Positions 55,622-64,000 of a stretch of DNA of 64,000 bases are shown here, piece by piece. Under the pieces are notes generated by a model. It did not search any database, had not been told where the DNA came from, and was given only the letters and a program-made list of their open reading frames with translations. Origin of the DNA: Marinomonas transparens (GTDB lineage Bacteria; Pseudomonadota; Gammaproteobacteria; Pseudomonadales; Marinomonadaceae). The translations under genes and the position numbers were made by a program. The number at the start of each line of letters is the position of its first letter. Position 1 is the first letter of the stretch. The stretch lies in contig NZ_JAEMNX010000001.1 in NCBI RefSeq assembly GCF_016463975.1, forward strand, positions 62,001-126,000, given 5' to 3'.

Positions 55622-58390
55622 TTGGCTACGGATTCATCCACACAAACATCCCCAATGGTCTTGGTAGACGGTTCATCTTACCTGTACCGAGCTTTCCACG
55701 CGATCCCACCCATGAGCACCAGCGACGGCCACCCGACCAACGCCACCCGCGGTGTCATCAGCATGATCCGCAGCCTCATCAAAAGCTACCCAGACTCCCC
55801 CATGGTGATCATCTTTGATGCCAAGGGCAAAACCTTCCGCGACGAGATTTACAGCGAATACAAAGCACAACGCCCGCCCATGCCGGACGACCTACGCCCA
55901 CAAATTGAACCCATCCACCGCATGGTCGAAGCCATGGGTTTGCCACTGGTTATCATAGACGGCGTAGAAGCTGACGACGTGATCGGCACCATAGCCAAAC
56001 AAGTCGGCGAAGCAGGCCGAGACGTCATCGTCTCCACAGGCGACAAAGACATGGCGCAACTGGTCACCGACAAAGTTACCCTAGTGAACACCATGACCGA
56101 CACCGTAATGGACATACAAGGCGTAAAAGACAAATTCGGCATACCCCCAGAACTCATTATCGACTACCTCGCACTCATGGGCGATAAAGTCGACAACATC
56201 CCCGGAGTACCCGGCGTAGGGGAAAAAACCGCCCTCGCGCTATTGCAAGGTTTGGGCAGCATCAAAGACATTTACAAGCGTTTAGATGAGATCGCCGCGC
56301 TGGGCTTTCGTGGTTCTAAAACCATGAAACAAAAAATGGAAGACAACAAAGAAATGGCCGAACTGTCCTACACCCTAGCCACCATCAAGTGTGACGTAGA
56401 ACTGCCATTTAACGCCCTAGAACTGAAAAATGGCGACGCCGATAAAGACACCTTAAAAGAATGGTTCACCAAGCTCGAATTCAAACGCTGGATTGCCGAA
56501 CTGGACAAAGACCCAAGTGACACCGCAAGCGACGATGCAACAGACGGCGAAGGCCAAGTAGCCACCCCAGCCGCCTCCAACATAGAAGTGGCCTACGACA
56601 CCGTACTCGACAAAGACACCTTCAACCAATGGCTGGCAAAAATTCAAGCCGCCGACATCACCGCGTTTGATACCGAAACCACCAGCCTCAACTACATGGC
56701 GGCAGAACTGGTGGGCGTATCCTTCTGTGTAGAGGCTGGCGTAGCGGCTTACGTGCCCTTCGCCCACGACTACGAAGGCGCACCAGAACAACTTGACCGT
56801 GATTGGGTACTCGCCCAGCTCAAGCCTTGGCTAGAAAACGACAGCCAAGCAAAAGTTGGCCAACACCTAAAATACGACGCCAACGTACTGAACAACTACG
56901 ACATTACCTTACGCGGCATCGCCTACGACACCATGCTGGAGTCTTACGTTTACAACTCCATCAGCTCCCGCCACGACATGGACACCCTAGCCAAAAAGTT
57001 CCTAAACCACACCTGCGTAAGCTTTGAAGAACTGGCCGGCAAAGGCAAAAAGCAAAAAACCTTTAATGAAATCGACCTAGAACAAGCCGCGTTTTACGCC
57101 GCCGAAGACGCCGACATCACCCTGCGCCTTCACCAAGCCATCTGGCCAAACGTCGAGAAAACCCCCGAATTAGTCAGCATCTTTAAAGACATCGAATGCC
57201 CACTGATTCCCGTCTTAGCGAATATGGAACAAACGGGGGCCTTAATCGACCCCGACTTACTGCACATCCAAAGCACCGAAATTGCCGGCAAACTCCAAGA
57301 ACTGGAAATAAAAGCCCACGAACAAGCAGGGGAAAGCTTCAACCTAAGCTCCCCTAAGCAACTGCAAGTCATCCTATTTGAAAAGCAAGGCTTGCCAGTC
57401 ATTAAGAAAACCCCCAAAGGCCAACCCTCTACCGCCGAGCCTATCTTGCAAGAACTGGCGCAAGACCATGAACTGCCGCGCTTGATCATGGAACACCGCA
57501 CCTTGTCTAAGCTCAAATCCACTTACACAGACAAGCTACCGGAAATGATCCAAAAAACCGGCCGCATTCACACCTCTTACCATCAGGCCATTACCGCCAC
57601 GGGGCGTTTATCCTCGACCGATCCGAACTTGCAAAACATCCCCATTCGCAGTGCCGAAGGCCGCCGTATTCGCCAAGCCTTCATCGCACCAGAGGGCTAC
57701 AAACTGATCGCCGCCGATTACTCACAAATCGAACTGCGCATCATGGCCCACCTGTCACAAGACAAAGGCTTACTCGACGCCTTCGCAAAAGACGCCGACG
57801 TACACAAAGCCACCGCCGCCGAAGTCTTTGAAGTCAGCCTAGAGGAGGTCACCACCGAACAACGCCGCCGCGCCAAAGCCATCAACTTCGGCCTTATTTA
57901 CGGCATGTCCGCCTTTGGCTTAGCCAAACAACTCGGCATAGGCCGCCCAGAAGCGGGCCGCTACATTAAGCGTTACTTCGAGCGTTACCCGGGCGTACAG
58001 CAATACATGGAAAACACCCGCGAAGGCGCAAAAGAAAAAGGCTACGTAGAAACCCTCTATGGTCGCCGTTTGTACCTGCCAGACATCAAAGCGAAAAACG
58101 CCATGATGCGCCAAGCCGCCGAACGCACCGCGATCAACGCCCCCATGCAAGGCTCCGCTGCCGACATAATCAAACGTGCCATGATCAAAATGCACGACTG
58201 GTTACAAGACACCGACCTAGACGTAAAAATGATCATGCAAGTACACGATGAACTCATCTTTGAAGTGGCCGAAAAAGACCTAGAATCCGCCCAAGCGAAC
58301 ATCGTCGAGATCATGCAAAACAGCAGCACAATCGACGTACCGTTATTGGTCGAAGCGGGAGTTGGAGACAACTGGGACGAGGCGCATTAA
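55622..58390 (+). CDS. polA: DNA polymerase I
   Basis: A 922-residue DNA polymerase I with all three parts: 5' nuclease (residues 1-300, with VDGSSYLYRAFHA and VSTGDKDMAQLV), 3'-5' exonuclease (about 330-510, active DxE in AFDTETTSLNY), and polymerase (AADYSQIELRIMAHLS, RRRAKAINFGLIYGMSAFG, MQVHDELIFEV). The likely start is a TTG behind AGAGG; an ATG 11 codons in would also work. Third codon positions are strikingly C-rich compared with neighbours. The last ~135 bases are repeated, with changes, at 58996-59130. Confidence 0.96.
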   Translation: MATDSSTQTSPMVLVDGSSYLYRAFHAIPPMSTSDGHPTNATRGVISMIRSLIKSYPDSPMVIIFDAKGKTFRDEIYSEYKAQRPPMPDDLRPQIEPIHRMVEAMGLPLVIIDGVEADDVIGTIAKQVGEAGRDVIVSTGDKDMAQLVTDKVTLVNTMTDTVMDIQGVKDKFGIPPELIIDYLALMGDKVDNIPGVPGVGEKTALALLQGLGSIKDIYKRLDEIAALGFRGSKTMKQKMEDNKEMAELSYTLATIKCDVELPFNALELKNGDADKDTLKEWFTKLEFKRWIAELDKDPSDTASDDATDGEGQVATPAASNIEVAYDTVLDKDTFNQWLAKIQAADITAFDTETTSLNYMAAELVGVSFCVEAGVAAYVPFAHDYEGAPEQLDRDWVLAQLKPWLENDSQAKVGQHLKYDANVLNNYDITLRGIAYDTMLESYVYNSISSRHDMDTLAKKFLNHTCVSFEELAGKGKKQKTFNEIDLEQAAFYAAEDADITLRLHQAIWPNVEKTPELVSIFKDIECPLIPVLANMEQTGALIDPDLLHIQSTEIAGKLQELEIKAHEQAGESFNLSSPKQLQVILFEKQGLPVIKKTPKGQPSTAEPILQELAQDHELPRLIMEHRTLSKLKSTYTDKLPEMIQKTGRIHTSYHQAITATGRLSSTDPNLQNIPIRSAEGRRIRQAFIAPEGYKLIAADYSQIELRIMAHLSQDKGLLDAFAKDADVHKATAAEVFEVSLEEVTTEQRRRAKAINFGLIYGMSAFGLAKQLGIGRPEAGRYIKRYFERYPGVQQYMENTREGAKEKGYVETLYGRRLYLPDIKAKNAMMRQAAERTAINAPMQGSAADIIKRAMIKMHDWLQDTDLDVKMIMQVHDELIFEVAEKDLESAQANIVEIMQNSSTIDVPLLVEAGVGDNWDEAH

Positions 58391-58498
58391 TTACATATAA
58401 AGGGAAACACAGGCGGAGCTAAAACCTCTGCTTGTAAAACCTACAGAAAAATTTGTTCATTTTACAAATAAACAATATTTTCAGTAAAAGAGGGAATC

Positions 58499-58972
58499 AT
58501 GTTCAACCAAAAAACAACTAGAAGCTACTGGCTAAAAAAGCAATACAAGTTATGTTTATCGTTTTCTGTATTCGCATGCTTATTCGCTGCTTATACATTC
58601 GACGATGCACTTTCTTATGCTATGATTGAGGCAAGCTTCAATAAAAGTGATGCGCAAATTTTTCATATAGAGAAAAATCCATATAGCCCTGACAAGTTAA
58701 ACATCTCCTATTCGTTCATGAGCACAAACAATTCAATGGTTAATGGTAGCTTTGTAAAACGCTATATAAATAACCCTCCTAAACTCGGTGATAAATTAAC
58801 TATTGTCTATTCTGGACTCTCAAATATTTACAATGATCGGTACGAAAAACATATAGGAAAAAGCTACAGCTTTTATTTTTTTCTCTTCAGTTTTTTTATT
58901 ACTCTACTGACTACATTCTTGTTTTTTCGCACAGCGAAGGAAATCCAAAATTTAAAAAAAGAAAATGAATAA
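58499..58972 (+). CDS. Small membrane protein, DUF3592-like
   Basis: A 157-residue protein with a helix near residues 18-40, a middle domain of beta character outside the membrane (YSFMSTNNSMVNGSF, then LGDKLTIVYSG) and a second helix near 122-143. The build resembles DUF3592 proteins of unknown function. GAGGG lies a few bases before the ATG. The gene is markedly more A+T-rich than polA and is bracketed by the polA end and its duplicate, which suggests it arrived by transfer. Confidence 0.72.
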   Translation: MFNQKTTRSYWLKKQYKLCLSFSVFACLFAAYTFDDALSYAMIEASFNKSDAQIFHIEKNPYSPDKLNISYSFMSTNNSMVNGSFVKRYINNPPKLGDKLTIVYSGLSNIYNDRYEKHIGKSYSFYFFLFSFFITLLTTFLFFRTAKEIQNLKKENE

Positions 58973-58995
58973 TTTTAACTTTGTATAATGGATAT

Positions 58996-59130
58996 ATCTT
59001 TGAAGTGGCCGAAAAAGACCTAGAAACCGCCCAAGCGAACATCGTCGACATCATGCAAAACAGCAGCAAAATCGACGTACCGTTATTGGTAGAAGCGGGG
59101 GTTGGAGACAACTGGGACGAGGCGCATTAA
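58996..59130 (+). pseudogene. Duplicate 3' fragment of polA
   Basis: About 135 bases repeat the end of polA (58256-58390), including the stop codon, with five substitutions by my count. Three of these change residues (S to T, E to D, T to K). There is no start or ribosome binding site, so it is a remnant. Boundaries may be off by one base. Confidence 0.9.
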
Positions 59131-59152
59131 GCTTATTTCAGGAGTTAATTAG

Positions 59153-59196
59153 AAAAAAGGGGGCAGACCTAAAAGTGCCTGATCCCTTTTATTAAA
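59153..59196 (-). repeat. REP-like imperfect palindrome / terminator
   Basis: AAAAAAGGGGGCAGACC and GCCTGATCCCTTTT form an imperfect stem related to the RAYT-associated repeats at 4272-4350 and 63729-63810. On the minus strand it ends in a T run and probably terminates the flavin monooxygenase gene. Confidence 0.6.
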
Positions 59197-59205
59197 GTTG
59201 ATGAC

Positions 59206-60744
59206 TCAAGCATCCACCGCCATCACATGTTTTACTTTACCCTGCGCTTTGCGTTTTTCACTTTGCAGCAAATATTCTTTTACCACGCCCTTGTAGTCCG
59301 TCGGGTCATAGCGCACAAACGCTTCGGCAAACACATTCGGTAATTTCCGCCACTGGGAAACGCCAATATCCTGCAAGAGGATATCCAGATGTTGTTGGTA
59401 TCTGGTATTCACCGCAATGTTAAACGTCGATTCGTAGGAAGAGTGTTTCATCTTCCACTGGGTGACCCTTTGCGCAGAAGCGAGCATCTCTTCCTGAGAC
59501 GGTAACTGAATGGATTTTTCATGGGCGGCGATTTGCCATAAGGCCCCCATCTCGACCAGCGCGATGTGCAGAAAACCGTGGTTATAGCCAGCAAACCCTA
59601 GATTAGGAATCCTCGGGTCAATTTGATGCCGATACAGAGACGGCCCACCATTCACGTTTAAATGTTGCGCATACTCTTCTGGCAGAAATCCATAGCTCGG
59701 CGCCTCATTACCACAACACAGGCAAACAAGGTTGGCTTCAACCTTGCTACCATCGGATAAAACAATGCCATCTTCATAAAATTCCGACACTTCCCCGCGA
59801 TAGGGCGTTATTTTTTGGTGAGCAATGAATTCGAAATAGCGTCTGGGAGCCAGTGCAGAAGCGCTTCTAAAATCGGCAACAAATTGTGACTTTGGTGGCA
59901 TCACCACATCTAAAACACTTTTATCGATCGACCCCAACTTAGCATCTCTACGGTGTTGAAACAAAAACACAGAGGCCATAAAACGCCAAAAACCCTCTAC
60001 AAAAAAAGAGAGCTTATTGTGTAGGAATTTTTGCACTGAGGTGCTGTGTCCCCATGACGTCATCATGTCACTGCCAAACCGGGCAAAAAATGGTCTGGTG
60101 TAATCGACACCCAATAGATAATCAGGAATGGTCCAGCGTGGTGTTCTAAAAATGTGCTTGGTGCTCTTGGCGTCTTCGGCACTCCATGTCGCAAAATCAA
60201 GCGCGGTTTTCCCAAAGCCAACCACCGCCACCTCTTTGTCTTTAAACACCGCTTTAGAATCAATATTGGTAATAATATCGCCCTGATACAAGTCCATGTT
60301 TTTAAAGCGCGGTTTTCTCTTTTCATCGCCACCGGGGTATTGCCCTGTTGCGATGACGACATAGGCAAACTGGCTTGTTTCGCCATTTTCAAAGGTTAAC
60401 TGCCAACCGCTTTCATCCGTGACCATCTTAGTCACTTTCGTCCCTAGTTTCACTTCCAGATCAAAAACCTCGACAGCCGCGTCAAGGTACTTTAATACGT
60501 CTTCCCCTGTGGGATGGCGGTCGGTTTCAAATGGCCAAGGGAACTCTGAAAACTGATACTGAGGTGCGGTATTTTGCAAACTGACACCGGGGTAAGTCAT
60601 ATTCCATTGGCCACCTATCTTGTCAGAGGCGTCGTAAATAGTGACGTTATAACCACATTTTTTCCAAACATTCGCTGCCGCAATGCCTGACACTCCCGCT
60701 CCGATGATCGCAATTTTTTGTTCACTCTTATTTAATAAATCCAT
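59206..60744 (-). CDS. Flavin-containing monooxygenase
   Basis: A 512-residue FAD/NADPH-dependent monooxygenase. The N-terminal FAD motif is GAGVSGIAAA, followed by GGQWNMTYPGVSLQN. A second Rossmann motif, GFGKTALDFA near residue 175, should bind NADPH, and the ATG motif reads VVIATGQYPGG. Substrates of such enzymes include ketones, amines and sulfides; nothing nearby narrows this down. It is a single gene. Confidence 0.88.
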   Translation of the reverse strand: MDLLNKSEQKIAIIGAGVSGIAAANVWKKCGYNVTIYDASDKIGGQWNMTYPGVSLQNTAPQYQFSEFPWPFETDRHPTGEDVLKYLDAAVEVFDLEVKLGTKVTKMVTDESGWQLTFENGETSQFAYVVIATGQYPGGDEKRKPRFKNMDLYQGDIITNIDSKAVFKDKEVAVVGFGKTALDFATWSAEDAKSTKHIFRTPRWTIPDYLLGVDYTRPFFARFGSDMMTSWGHSTSVQKFLHNKLSFFVEGFWRFMASVFLFQHRRDAKLGSIDKSVLDVVMPPKSQFVADFRSASALAPRRYFEFIAHQKITPYRGEVSEFYEDGIVLSDGSKVEANLVCLCCGNEAPSYGFLPEEYAQHLNVNGGPSLYRHQIDPRIPNLGFAGYNHGFLHIALVEMGALWQIAAHEKSIQLPSQEEMLASAQRVTQWKMKHSSYESTFNIAVNTRYQQHLDILLQDIGVSQWRKLPNVFAEAFVRYDPTDYKGVVKEYLLQSEKRKAQGKVKHVMAVDA

Positions 60745-60893
60745 CGTACTTAAACATCCATTTTTAGGTTAAAAAATAAAGCCATTGCCTTCTAGCAAGA
60801 GATAGCGCCATTTACGCCTTAGAACAAACACTTACACAAAATTACAGTTTGCAAAAGGGGGCAGTCAAAAGAGGGGAATTGAAAAGGAGTCCG

Positions 60894-62618
60894 CTAAGAA
60901 CGAGCGCCATCGTTCTTAGCATCTGCTTTATTCGTGTACATTTTTTTATCTGCCACAATAAGCAGATCTTCTACGTTAACGCCATCTTCAGGGTAATGGG
61001 CAACGCCAATTGCGGCACCTAAATTGAATTTCCGTGACCCAGATAATTCAAGCGGCTCTGACAAGGTTTCTGCAATTTTCTGAATAGTAAGATCTAACGC
61101 GTTTTCATCCTGTACGCTATTTAATATGACGACAAATTCATCACCCGCAAAGCGGGCCGCCAAGTCATTCGAAGAAATGGTATTTTTTAGCCTTAACGCA
61201 AACTCTTTCAATGCTTGATCGCCCACATCATGACCAAATACATCATTGATTCGTTTAAAGTCATTGAGATCAAAAAACAACACAGTGAAAGGTTTTATCC
61301 GGTTTGTTAGCACCCCTTTCTCGATCGTTGCCTTTAAACGCTGTTCAAAAGCATATCGATTCGGTAACCCCGTAAGGTAGTCGGTATGTAGCCTTGTCTG
61401 CATGGCTGAAAAATTCTTCGCAAGGTCGCCTATTTCATCGTTTCTTTGAATGTTAATTGGCTTTTCAAGGTAACCACTGGCAACCCGGTTTACGGCATAC
61501 GATAAAATATTCAGATCCTTAGCCACCCAATGCAAGATCATCAACCCAATAACCGCCACAAGCACCGTGGCGAAAATACCCAGAAATACCGTCTGATAGA
61601 CATTTTTTTTGATGCCCTCCATGAAGTCTTCACTCGGAATGGCGACGACATTAATCCATTTTAGCCCGGCCTTATCTTCGAATTTATTGTAGGCAACATG
61701 GATATTTCTATTCTGTTCATCAGTAAAGCTAAAGCTTTCAGGCTTAAGGTTCTCCATGCCCCCAGAGATTAACGGCGCTATTTTCAAATAAACAGCCGAG
61801 AGCAAGGCATTGCCACTGTCATCGGCGGCGACCCTGATATTAAATCCATTGTCGTCTGTTATAATATTAGGGCTATGGGATGAAGCAATAAGCATCCCGT
61901 TGGGCTCTATGATAAAAGAAATCGCATTTTCGGAAATATCAATATTGCCAAGAAAATCATTTAACGATTGCAGAGACATATCGGTCGCAACCACCCCTTC
62001 AAACTCACCATTTTCACTTTGAATACGGCGAGCTCTCGTAGCAACCAAGTTGTGAGTGCCAAAATCAATGTAAACAGACGTCCAAATGTCATTCAAGCTG
62101 TTCCAGCCCGCCTGAAACCATGGCCTTACTCTGGGGTCAAAGTTCTTATCTTCTATTAACGAAAACTCAGGCTCACTGTCGATCCCATTCACCTTATAAA
62201 AAGTTCGGTGCTCATCGGGATCAAACTTTACCCTCAGCTCGCCGGAATCAATGGACTTGCGAAAAAGCCCAATCGCTTGGCCTGCCCTATTGCCATAATA
62301 AACATAATTATTTGGGTCTAAATACAAGGAAGACGCCATCCATAAACGCGTGCGAATCTGTTCCAAATCGGTTTGAATATCTTTTGAAACAGGTATTCCC
62401 GCTGGGAAAGCCGTTTCAAGCGCCGCAACAGAACCCACTACATGCCGATCTATGGCTTGGCTTAAACGACTTACGGTTTCTTTCAATAAATGATCGGAGA
62501 CCGTCTTAACGGCATGACTACCGGTATTGTAAGACAGCAGACCAATCGCAAGCGCCAAACAAATGATCAGCGCCACGTAAGGAAAAATGAGAACCGATCT
62601 GAGGGAAAGTTTAGTCAT
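60894..62618 (-). CDS. dCache-HAMP-GGDEF diguanylate cyclase
   Basis: A 574-residue sensor cyclase. A first helix (about 8-30) and a second one (about 340-360) enclose a double-Cache periplasmic domain (VRPWFQAGWNSLNDIWTSVY is typical). HAMP follows, and the GGDEF domain carries AGDEF at 491-495, a variant found in active cyclases. The RxxD inhibitory site is not present. The ligand is likely a small molecule but cannot be named. Confidence 0.92.
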   Translation of the reverse strand: MTKLSLRSVLIFPYVALIICLALAIGLLSYNTGSHAVKTVSDHLLKETVSRLSQAIDRHVVGSVAALETAFPAGIPVSKDIQTDLEQIRTRLWMASSLYLDPNNYVYYGNRAGQAIGLFRKSIDSGELRVKFDPDEHRTFYKVNGIDSEPEFSLIEDKNFDPRVRPWFQAGWNSLNDIWTSVYIDFGTHNLVATRARRIQSENGEFEGVVATDMSLQSLNDFLGNIDISENAISFIIEPNGMLIASSHSPNIITDDNGFNIRVAADDSGNALLSAVYLKIAPLISGGMENLKPESFSFTDEQNRNIHVAYNKFEDKAGLKWINVVAIPSEDFMEGIKKNVYQTVFLGIFATVLVAVIGLMILHWVAKDLNILSYAVNRVASGYLEKPINIQRNDEIGDLAKNFSAMQTRLHTDYLTGLPNRYAFEQRLKATIEKGVLTNRIKPFTVLFFDLNDFKRINDVFGHDVGDQALKEFALRLKNTISSNDLAARFAGDEFVVILNSVQDENALDLTIQKIAETLSEPLELSGSRKFNLGAAIGVAHYPEDGVNVEDLLIVADKKMYTNKADAKNDGARS

Positions 62619-62762
62619 TAAGGTCCCTTACTAGAAACTTGCAATGCAGAAAAGCAATAATGAGTAATCATTACATGCAATATTTTTATATTGTTTGAAA
62701 GAGTATCGTTTAAAGGATGGGTATACAAGAATTCAAATATTTTGGGCTAGAAGCAAAAAAAA

Positions 62763-62807
62763 CAGGCCCCTTAAGTCGCTAACCTAAGCCTTATTTTAAG
62801 GGACCTG
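62763..62807 (-). terminator. Terminator of the antirepressor gene, REP-like arms
   Basis: CAGGCCCCTTAA (62763-62774) pairs with TTAAGGGACCTG (62796-62807) with one mismatch. On the minus strand it is followed by a run of eight T. It resembles the RAYT-associated palindromes in sequence. Confidence 0.75.
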
Positions 62808-62826
62808 AACTCGTTTCAGCGCCGAC

Positions 62827-63426
62827 TTAGCCATCTAAGAAATGGTTATTAGCATGGTGTTTTAGGCTTTCTATGCTGTCATTCACGCCATGTAAGACCA
62901 TTCTCAGTTCATCCGTTCTCTGTTGAGAAAAGCGAATGACTCGGATCATATGACGCAGTTTCGCGGCCGGCACCACGGTCGGTTCGCTGCCTAAGCTCAT
63001 ATCGCGGGCCATCTTGTTCAGTTGTTGATAAGCCTCTAGGCTGCTGGGGTCAAGTTGAGCCGCAAGCGGTGGTTTCGGTAGGTATCGATTTTGTGGGGTA
63101 TCGCAGGTTCTAAGGTAGTCACTGGCTTGTCGGCTTAGATCACTGTTTTCTTCCATCGACATTTCGTAGGCCATATCGAGGTTGATGAAGTAATCCTTGG
63201 TCTTTTGCACCCTAGTCGGCGCGATGTGCGGTGTGGGCCGAATCAGATTATCGACTAGAATAAAATCTTGTCCACGGACAAAGCGAAGCTTGTTTATCTT
63301 CGAGGTTATCCAATGGGTGAAGTCTTGCTTGAGTTGCAGAAAGGAATACAGGTCTCGGGCACTCACCGTATCGGTGGGGCGCTCGTTCAGTAAACAAGTA
63401 TAAAGCGGGATCAATTGCGTAGCCAT
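62827..63426 (-). CDS. AntA/AntB-type phage antirepressor
   Basis: A 199-residue protein whose first ~110 residues match the AntA/AntB domain: DTVSARDLYSFLQLKQDFTH, then FVRGQDFIL and KTKDYFINLDMAYEMSMEEN. The C-terminal part is helical and unassigned. Phage antirepressors of this type counteract repressors and in P1/P7/P22-like phages are controlled by antisense RNA. No integrase or structural gene is in the window, so this is a phage or satellite remnant, or the edge of an element continuing beyond 64 kb. A 300-base structured region lies in front. Confidence 0.85.
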   Translation of the reverse strand: MATQLIPLYTCLLNERPTDTVSARDLYSFLQLKQDFTHWITSKINKLRFVRGQDFILVDNLIRPTPHIAPTRVQKTKDYFINLDMAYEMSMEENSDLSRQASDYLRTCDTPQNRYLPKPPLAAQLDPSSLEAYQQLNKMARDMSLGSEPTVVPAAKLRHMIRVIRFSQQRTDELRMVLHGVNDSIESLKHHANNHFLDG

Positions 63427-63728
63427 CTATGGCCTCCTGTGAAATAGTTCTAACCACACTTTAAGGTTGTGAACTTAAAGGGTGGTGGGTCTAAGTCCGA
63501 GTCACAACAACCGTCACAGGAACGGCCTAGCCGAAGCTAGCCCAAACAAAGACCCACCATAACAGGCGGACTCCGGCCATAAAAAAACACGCGCTGCGTG
63601 TTTTTAGCCGCTGTGAAAACGGGGTTGTGAACCCGGCACTGGATTTTGCCAGTGCAAGAGGAATGGTAGAGCAAGACAGGAAAAGGGTCAATGGAGGGTT
63701 GGCTTGCTTTCTCGGAGTCAGTCTTCAA
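63427..63728 (-). ncRNA. Structured non-coding region upstream of the antirepressor, candidate c4-like RNA
   Basis: A G+C-richer region without a gene but full of stems: GGTGGGTCT (63484-63492) with AGACCCACC (63550-63558), CTAGC-CGAA-GCTAG inside it, a terminator-like hairpin at 63581-63606, GGGTT-gtg-AACCC (63622-63634) and GCACTGG/CCAGTGC (63636-63655). In P1-type phages a c4 antisense RNA in front of ant controls it; this could be an analogue. Strand and identity are guesses; the stems are seen. Confidence 0.4.
63581..63606. terminator. Strong hairpin with A and T runs
   Basis: AAAAACACGC-GCT-GCGTGTTTTT is a near-perfect intrinsic terminator usable in both directions, inside the non-coding region upstream of the antirepressor. 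Confidence 0.8.
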
Positions 63729-63810
63729 TTAAAGGGGTCAGATCCCTTAAAAAACCACTCCGTTAGCAGTTGTTCACATCACTATTGTTTAAGGGATCTG
63801 ACCCCTTTAA
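63729..63810. repeat. Perfect 22-bp inverted repeat (REP pair) before the RAYT gene
   Basis: TTAAAGGGGTCAGATCCC and four further bases (63729-63750) are exactly complementary to 63789-63810 over 22 bases, with 38 bases between. The arms resemble the repeats at 4272-4350 and 59153-59196. They lie 40 bases upstream of the transposase start, as expected for the REP sequences of a RAYT. Confidence 0.85.
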
Positions 63811-63850
63811 GATAATCGTACACACATGGTTTCTCTTCATGGAGGAAAAG

Positions 63851-64000
63851 ATGCCAAGAAAACCGCGATTTTTTTTGCCAAATATTCCCGTACATGTGGT
63901 TCAGCGTGGCGCGTCTCGTGCCCCTGTTTTCTTTGAAGAGGAAGATTACAAGGCATACGCCTTTTGGATGAAGGAAGCCGCGCAGCAATACCAAGTCGCT
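63851..64000 (+). CDS. REP-associated tyrosine transposase (RAYT), 5' part
   Basis: The first 50 codons of an IS200-like Y1 transposase; the gene runs out of the window. The start MPRKPRFFLPNIPVHVVQRG and the H-x-V-Q-R-G segment at residues 15-20 are typical of RAYT proteins, which bind and process REP palindromes. GGAGG lies five bases before the ATG. A perfect palindrome lies just upstream and diverged copies elsewhere in the window, supporting a RAYT-REP pair. The catalytic HxH and Tyr lie beyond the end. Confidence 0.9.
   Translation, partial: MPRKPRFFLPNIPVHVVQRGASRAPVFFEEEDYKAYAFWMKEAAQQYQVA

Noticed and set aside
58911-59111. Leftward frame over the polA tail duplicate
   Set aside because: An identical-type shadow frame exists opposite the real polA end, so it is a by-product of the duplication.

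Overview
The window reads as chromosome of a marine gammaproteobacterium of the Oceanospirillales type. Marinomonas is my best guess, from gene content and moderate GC with frequent A/T-ending codons; this is inference, not a database match. Almost all of it is coding, with short spacers and many ATGA-type overlaps between co-transcribed genes.

Layout. 1-6.5 kb: end of a 5-oxoprolinase operon (pxpABC), a PLP-dependent Cys/Met enzyme, the peroxide-defence pair ahpC/ahpF with an OxyR-like site, a small DUF2892 membrane protein, and two copies of a 140-bp MITE-like element. 6.5-15.6 kb: a gcvR-like ACT repressor, a GGDEF-EAL protein, a nitroreductase, an orphan amylosucrase, yheV/prlC and a gamma-carbonic-anhydrase-like protein. 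15.6-19.0 kb: a complete bufferin (metal-binding RiPP) operon made of ECF sigma factor, zinc-finger anti-sigma, precursor peptide, MNIO enzyme, partner protein and DoxX protein. The same promoter motif lies before the sigma gene and before the precursor. 19.0-20.1 kb: heme oxygenase and a YbaN-like protein.

20.1-30.5 kb: a Tad/Flp pilus locus in the classical order flp-tadV-rcpCAB-tadZABCDEF, without tadG at its end. 30.5-32.9 kb: a divergent two-component system behind a strong Fur-type palindrome. 32.9-46.2 kb: one leftward gene set of a tadG-like gene, a 1860-residue LEPR-motif surface protein, a TolC-like outer membrane protein, two HlyD-type adaptors and a membrane M50 metalloprotease fused to an HlyD-like domain. 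No ABC or RND pump is encoded there. I consider this the most interesting system in the window: a candidate pump-less, metalloprotease-containing export route for a giant adhesin, tied to a Tad component.

46.4-54.2 kb: a chemoreceptor, then a zinc operon (NicO-like permease, zur, znuC, znuB) behind a near-perfect Zur box, then marC, lysE and thrB/DUF1007. 54.4-62.6 kb: a diguanylate cyclase, polA, a small islet bounded by a second, diverged copy of the polA 3' end, a flavin monooxygenase and a dCache-GGDEF protein. 62.8-64.0 kb: a phage-type AntA/AntB antirepressor with a structured non-coding region in front of it, and the start of a RAYT (REP-associated tyrosine) transposase behind a perfect 22-bp inverted repeat. 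Related palindromes occur elsewhere in the window.

The middle of the window is largely a surface-attachment region (Tad pilus, adhesin exporter, two-component system). Three c-di-GMP enzymes are also present in the window. Metal and redox handling (bufferin, Zur regulon, heme oxygenase, Ahp) is the second theme.
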